64,000 bases of DNA from Scytalidium lignicola (Eukaryota; Ascomycota; Leotiomycetes). Shown here in pieces: positions 59,541 through 64,000 of the stretch. The notes beneath the pieces were generated by a model. That model made no database searches. It saw only the letters and a program-made list of their open reading frames with translations, and had not been told where the DNA came from. Numbering within the stretch: the stretch's first letter is position 1; the number at the start of each line of letters is the position of its first letter. A program made the position numbers and the translations under genes. Location of the stretch: contig NCSJ02000129.1 of the NCBI GenBank assembly GCA_002812745.2, positions 50,695 through 114,694 on the forward strand, read 5' to 3'.

Positions 59541-62500
59541 GCCATCACCTTCAGCATAGCCGACGATTCTGGAACTGTAGTTCTTCCAAAGGACCAAAGA
59601 CTCAAGGGTTCAGAGAACTACGACCTTTGGAGCTCCCGTCTTATGGTATTGCTCCAGTCTAAAGGTCTTGAAGATCACGTTGGTAACATTGTTTTACCTC
59701 CCAAAGGAGATACTCCTGAGTGGAAGGCTTAGCGTAAAGATGACACCAAAACCCATATGTGTCTTAATGTCAATATCAACAACGAGGCTACGTTATTGAT
59801 CAAGGACTATGATACAGCAAAGCTTGCTTGGAGTACTTTGAAAGCTCAATATCAAGGAAAAGGTCGCAATCTACAACAAAAGTTCTTGTCTGAGCTGATC
59901 TCCGTCAAACACAGTCACTTCAACTCTACAAACACGTATATTGCCACGTTCAAATCGATAATAGCCAATTTGAAGGCTGTCAAGGGTGATAACATAGAGC
60001 TTCTCTATCAATTTGTCTTTATTTCTGGTCTTGAGGATAAATATCCTATTTAGGCTGAACGTCAACGTTCGGCTGGCAGATCAGAGAAGCCACCTACACT
60101 TACTCAACTCATGGAGGACATTACTGATAAATCTATCTCTACTACTAGCTCCTCCGGTGCTGTCATATATAACAAGAACAATTCCAATTCAAGCAATTCN
60201 AANAGCTCCAAGGACNTCAANTNCAACCATTGCAAGAAGAACNGTCACAAGGAATCNGATTNCTTTCAAAAGCATCCTGANAAGCTTGAGGAATATAAGG
60301 CAAAGCGGTCTGGCAAGAAGAAGGAGAAGAAAAGTGAGGATAAACCTAAGAAGTCTGATTCGAAGGACAAATCCAACACTGTCAACCTCAACTCTGCCAG
60401 CTTGGTCACTGCCAGCTTGGTCACTGCCAATCCTACGGCTTTCTCCATGTTTACACGCAATCAGTGGATTGCAGATACAGGTGCCACTGATCACATCACC
60501 AATAATCTTAATTGGTTTGATTCTGGCTCTTACTCAACGCGTTCTGATCTTCATCCTATGGAGACAGGTAACGGTTTNGCTCCGATTGTNGGCGTAGGCA
60601 CTGTTACACTCGAAACCACTCGTTCGGATGGTTCATCCTTCCTCTTGACACTTACCAATGTACGGTATATACCTACATTTCCGGTCAATATTTTCNGAGC
60701 CTTAAGACTCCTTGTACAAAATGGTGACGCTCGTGTCACTTCATCTGGTATATTCGATAAGAACAACATCGAATACAGTGCTGTNATTACNTCCCCTGCC
60801 GGTATCTATTTAAGATTNGCATCCATTCCAACAGCGCTTATTTCTGCATTCCCTGCTCGTCAAACAGTCCCTAGTCTGGACATNATTCATCAACGTTTNG
60901 CACATNCAAGCCTTGANGTCGTCAAGAATACAATTAAAGCCACTCTTGGTATCGACGCTNAGCTGGTGAAGAAGGCCTNTGACGAAGACCCCTTCCTNTG
61001 CGANGCNTGTNANTGTNGTCNCTCTGAAAANGGNNTTTCTCGACAACCNAGAAAANGATCTACCAAAGTTGGTGAGGTCTTGAATATCAATGTGTGTACA
61101 GTTACACCTGTCAGCTATAATAAGCATCACTACACCACTATTATAATGGATGATTACTCTGGTACTACTTGGGGTTATACCCATAAAGAAAAGAAGGATG
61201 CATATGATACTATAGTTACGCACTATACTCTTCTCAAGAATCAGTGGAATATCACTCCCAAATTGATTCAAATCGATGGTGGAAATGAGTTTGGTAGAGA
61301 GAAACTTGATGCCTTCTGTAATCACAAAGGTATTCGACATGAAGAGACTACTCCCCATACACCATGGCAAAATGGAGTCTCTAAAAGAGCTGAACACTCC
61401 ATATTTACAAGAACTCGTACCATTATGATTGCCACTAGCATTCCCCTTACACTCTGGAACGAGGTATACAAATCAGCCATATATATTGGCAATCATCTTG
61501 CAACCAGAACTCTTGTAGGTGATATCACTCCATTTGAAGCCTTTATGAAACAGGTTTCTCCCTCTAGTACTAATTGCAAACCTGATCTATCGAACCTTCG
61601 TGTTGTTGGTTCCAAAATCTTTATACATGTCAACAAGGAACGTCGTGTAACTTCCCAAAAGATAGCTTCTAGGGCTGAAGAGGGCATATTGCTAGGCTTT
61701 GAGGGTAGCTCAATTTATCATTGTTAGGTTCCCTCACACACTCACAAGCTAGTCTGCACTTCCCATATTACCTTCACAAAGGGTAATCTACGCCTAGAAG
61801 AGCTTGTTGTCAAAGCTCAAGATGCTGAAGCTGTTACTGAAGCTAGTTCCCCACATTCTCCACTATCTCCAACTTCTACTCCGCAAGATGCAGCTCTCCC
61901 TCCACAGTTGAACTCCACGTTTGAGGAGGTTGTACAACCTACTGAGGAGGAGGAGGAGGTGTCTGAAGATGAGCTTCCTCAGGTAGTTGTACCTACCAAA
62001 CGTGGTCGTGGTCGTCCAAAAGGCTCAAAGAATAAGAAGCCTGAACAAGGACATACCAACTCCGATATTACACACGTTGATCTTACAGAGAATCGCGTTA
62101 CACGCCTGCAAGCTGCAAAATCAAGCACTCAGGCTCCATCTCCAGTTGTTTCTCCATCTCCAGTCGTTTCTGGAGCCTTTCCTGATGAAGGAGAGATTCT
62201 TGGTCAACCTCCAGCAATTACTATGGCTTATGGCCACTGTCTTACAGCTCGTTCTGCTTTGAATTTAGGGTATGCCCTAGCTGTGACAGATGATCCCACA
62301 GAACCGAAATCTTACAAGGAAGCCCTTGATACTCCATATTCCAAGGAATGAGAAGATGCCACGGTAACTGAGCTCAAGTCTTTGGTGAAGTGTAAGACTT
62401 TCAAGCTTACTCGGCTTCCTCCTGGAAAGCATGCCTTGAAGGGCCGATGGGTCTATCGCATCAAACGCAACGCAGACCGTCAAATTGAACGCTTTAAAGC

Positions 62501-63911
62501 CAGGTTTGTGGTCAAGGGATACGAACAGCGCCATGGAGTGGATTATNATCAAACTTGGGCAAGTGTTGTCAAGTCAGCAACATNGAAGGTATTNATGTCA
62601 GTNGCCGCTGTTNGTGGCTGGCAAATACACNAAATGGANGTNGTTACAGCCTTTCTNAATGGNGATATCGACNTAGANATCTATATGGATCTCCCTGAGG
62701 GATTCACCGTTGAGGATCTTCGAGCTCTTGGTGTTGAATNTNNTGATATCGTCGATGNCGATGGTCANNTTGTTCTTCTTCTTTTGAAGTCCCTGTATGG
62801 ACTGAAGNAAGCTCCNTGTTGCTGGCAATTNAAGCTCAANTCNAANCTAGCTNANATTNGCTTTCTTCCTCTTNAATCCGATCCNAGTNTCTTCTTNAAT
62901 CAACGTCTAAGCATCTTTATTTACACTTATGTTGACGATTTTCTAGTTATCGGTCNCGGAGGCTCTCAATTCNACGAGGTCAAGCNAATTCTCCACGATT
63001 TATTCGAAATGATCGATATAGGACNTGCATCCTGGTTTCTAGGGGTGCGTATCATACGGGATTGGGANAAACACACCATTTCTCTNGTCNAGGATGGGTA
63101 TNTCAAGAAGATTCTTGATCGATTNNNGTANAGCAACGTCAAACCTCACTCTACTCCNTTTGAGGCGAATGTGGCCGAGTTCATGGTCAAATACGACGGT
63201 ATNGCTACTCCNCAAGACGTTCAGCTTTATTCTGAAAAGGTTGGTTCCGTNATGTATCTCATGACACAAACNCGTCCTGATCTGTCCTTTCCNGTCTCCT
63301 GACTNTCACAATTCCTNCAAAATCCATCTCCACAGCACTTGAAGTTGGTCAAACANGTCTTTCAGTACCTCCAGGGCACTCAAGATGTTNGCATCACCTT
63401 TGGAGNAGACGGAAACGAAAACCTTGATTTCTATGGTTTCANCGACTCTGATTACGGTGGTTGTTTGGAAACNCGTCGATCTACCATANGTTATCTCTTC
63501 TTTTTGGGAGGAGGCCCTATTTCATGGCGTTGCCAGCGACTACCTTGTGTTACTCTGTCTACTACGGAAGCTNAGTATTGTGCTCTCTCTGAAGNGTCAC
63601 GCGAAGCCATATGGCTGGCCAGATTGCTGTCAGAACTTCAGGTCAACGTTNCGAGCTCNAAGATCACCTTGAATGGTGACAATCAGGGCTCCCTTTCTAT
63701 GGCTGAGACTACTGAACAATCGAAAAGGGCCAAACACATTGATATCAGATATCACTTTGTACGCGAGAAGGTGCAATCTGGAGAGATCGTTTTGAATTAC
63801 GTCCCTACCGCAGATATGGTGGCTGACGGCCTTACAAAAGCTTTGAATTCAGTCAAACATGCAAAGTTTATGGATTTGTTGGGCCTGAAATCGATTGCTT
63901 TGAATCGATAA
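59541..63911 (+). pseudogene. Copia gag-pol polyprotein with five in-frame stops
   Basis: A single reading frame spans the whole stretch without a frameshift. Gag: LKGSENYDLWSSRLMVLL and WSTLKAQYQGKG. Protease: IADTGATDHI. Integrase: MDDYSG, IDGGNEFG and HTPWQNGVSKRAE (D, D, E). Reverse transcriptase: WVYRIKRNADRQIERFKAR, YMDLPEGF and YVDDFLVI. RNase H: TTEAxYCALSE, GDNQGSLSMAE and HIDIRYHFVREKV. Stops are TAG 59730, TAG 60051, TAG 61725, TGA 62349 and TGA 63300. Several fall where the family usually has Trp or Arg, as C:G-to-T:A change would produce. Dozens of Ns suggest a collapsed multi-copy repeat. No in-frame ATG was found near the start. Confidence 0.9.
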
Positions 63912-64000
63912 ATTTCCCATTTCGGGCTCCGGTATTACACTTGCAACATTTTGCTTTATGGCTCAAGTGTCTCCGCACTCGTTTTTGTATGGGATTTGGG
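63912..64000 (+). other. Copia 3' untranslated end, reaching the window edge
   Basis: 89 bp after the stop. The final bases GGGATTTGGG are purine-rich and may be the start of the polypurine tract, so the 3' LTR would begin just outside the window. Confidence 0.4.

Overview
The window is nuclear DNA of a filamentous ascomycete. The evidence is genes with short GT-AG introns, many with CTAAC/CTGAC-like branch sites, Zn2Cys6 regulators, and a long AT-rich block of LTR retrotransposons mutated in the style of repeat-induced point mutation (RIP). Moderate GC in the genes and the AT-rich RIP block would suit Leotiomycetes such as Helotiales, but this is a weak inference. Ns lie mostly beside homopolymers and inside the last retroelement, so some single-base frame breaks may be assembly errors.

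Region 1 (about 1.0-24.9 kb) is a dense metabolic gene cluster: a Zn2Cys6 activator (1002-3722), a hotdog acyl-CoA thioesterase (3955-4772), a nitronate-monooxygenase-like flavoprotein (5370-6618), two short-chain dehydrogenases (6765-7702 and 7972-9126), an enoyl-CoA hydratase/isomerase (9411-10343), a MaoC-type hydratase (10625-11783), a carboxymuconolactone-decarboxylase-like protein (11846-12666), a class C beta-lactamase-fold hydrolase (13177-14659, one frame break), an acyl-CoA ligase (15650-17604), a Baeyer-Villiger-type flavin monooxygenase (18105-20312, one frame break), a cytochrome P450 (20860-22838) and a zinc alcohol dehydrogenase (23444-24851). There is no polyketide synthase, peptide synthetase or terpene synthase. 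Three proteins end in canonical or near-canonical peroxisomal PTS1 tripeptides (AKL, SKI, SKL), two end in -ANL, and a sixth may end in -SKI behind an ambiguous base. My model is that P450 and alcohol dehydrogenase make a ketone, the Baeyer-Villiger enzyme makes an ester or lactone, the hydrolase opens it, the ligase forms a CoA ester, and a partial beta-oxidation module (isomerase, hydratase-2, SDRs, thioesterase) reshapes the chain in the peroxisome. CGG-N5-CGG direct repeats recur in the intergenic regions and may be the activator's sites.

Region 2 (26-41 kb) holds a PHD-finger/coiled-coil protein, a cis-CaaD-like tautomerase, a 12-TM MFS exporter, a second Zn2Cys6 regulator and a dynamin-like GTPase, separated by long gaps without supported genes. 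The MFS and second regulator could belong to the cluster or be independent.

Region 3 (41.8-64 kb) is repeat DNA. It contains a 104-bp solo LTR with a 5-bp target duplication, a minus-strand Gypsy relic interrupted by a full-length plus-strand Gypsy element (48363-56666; two 206-bp LTRs differing by about 19 changes, all transitions), and a much less decayed Copia element from 59272 to beyond the window end. Its whole gag-pol stays in one frame, with five in-frame stops.
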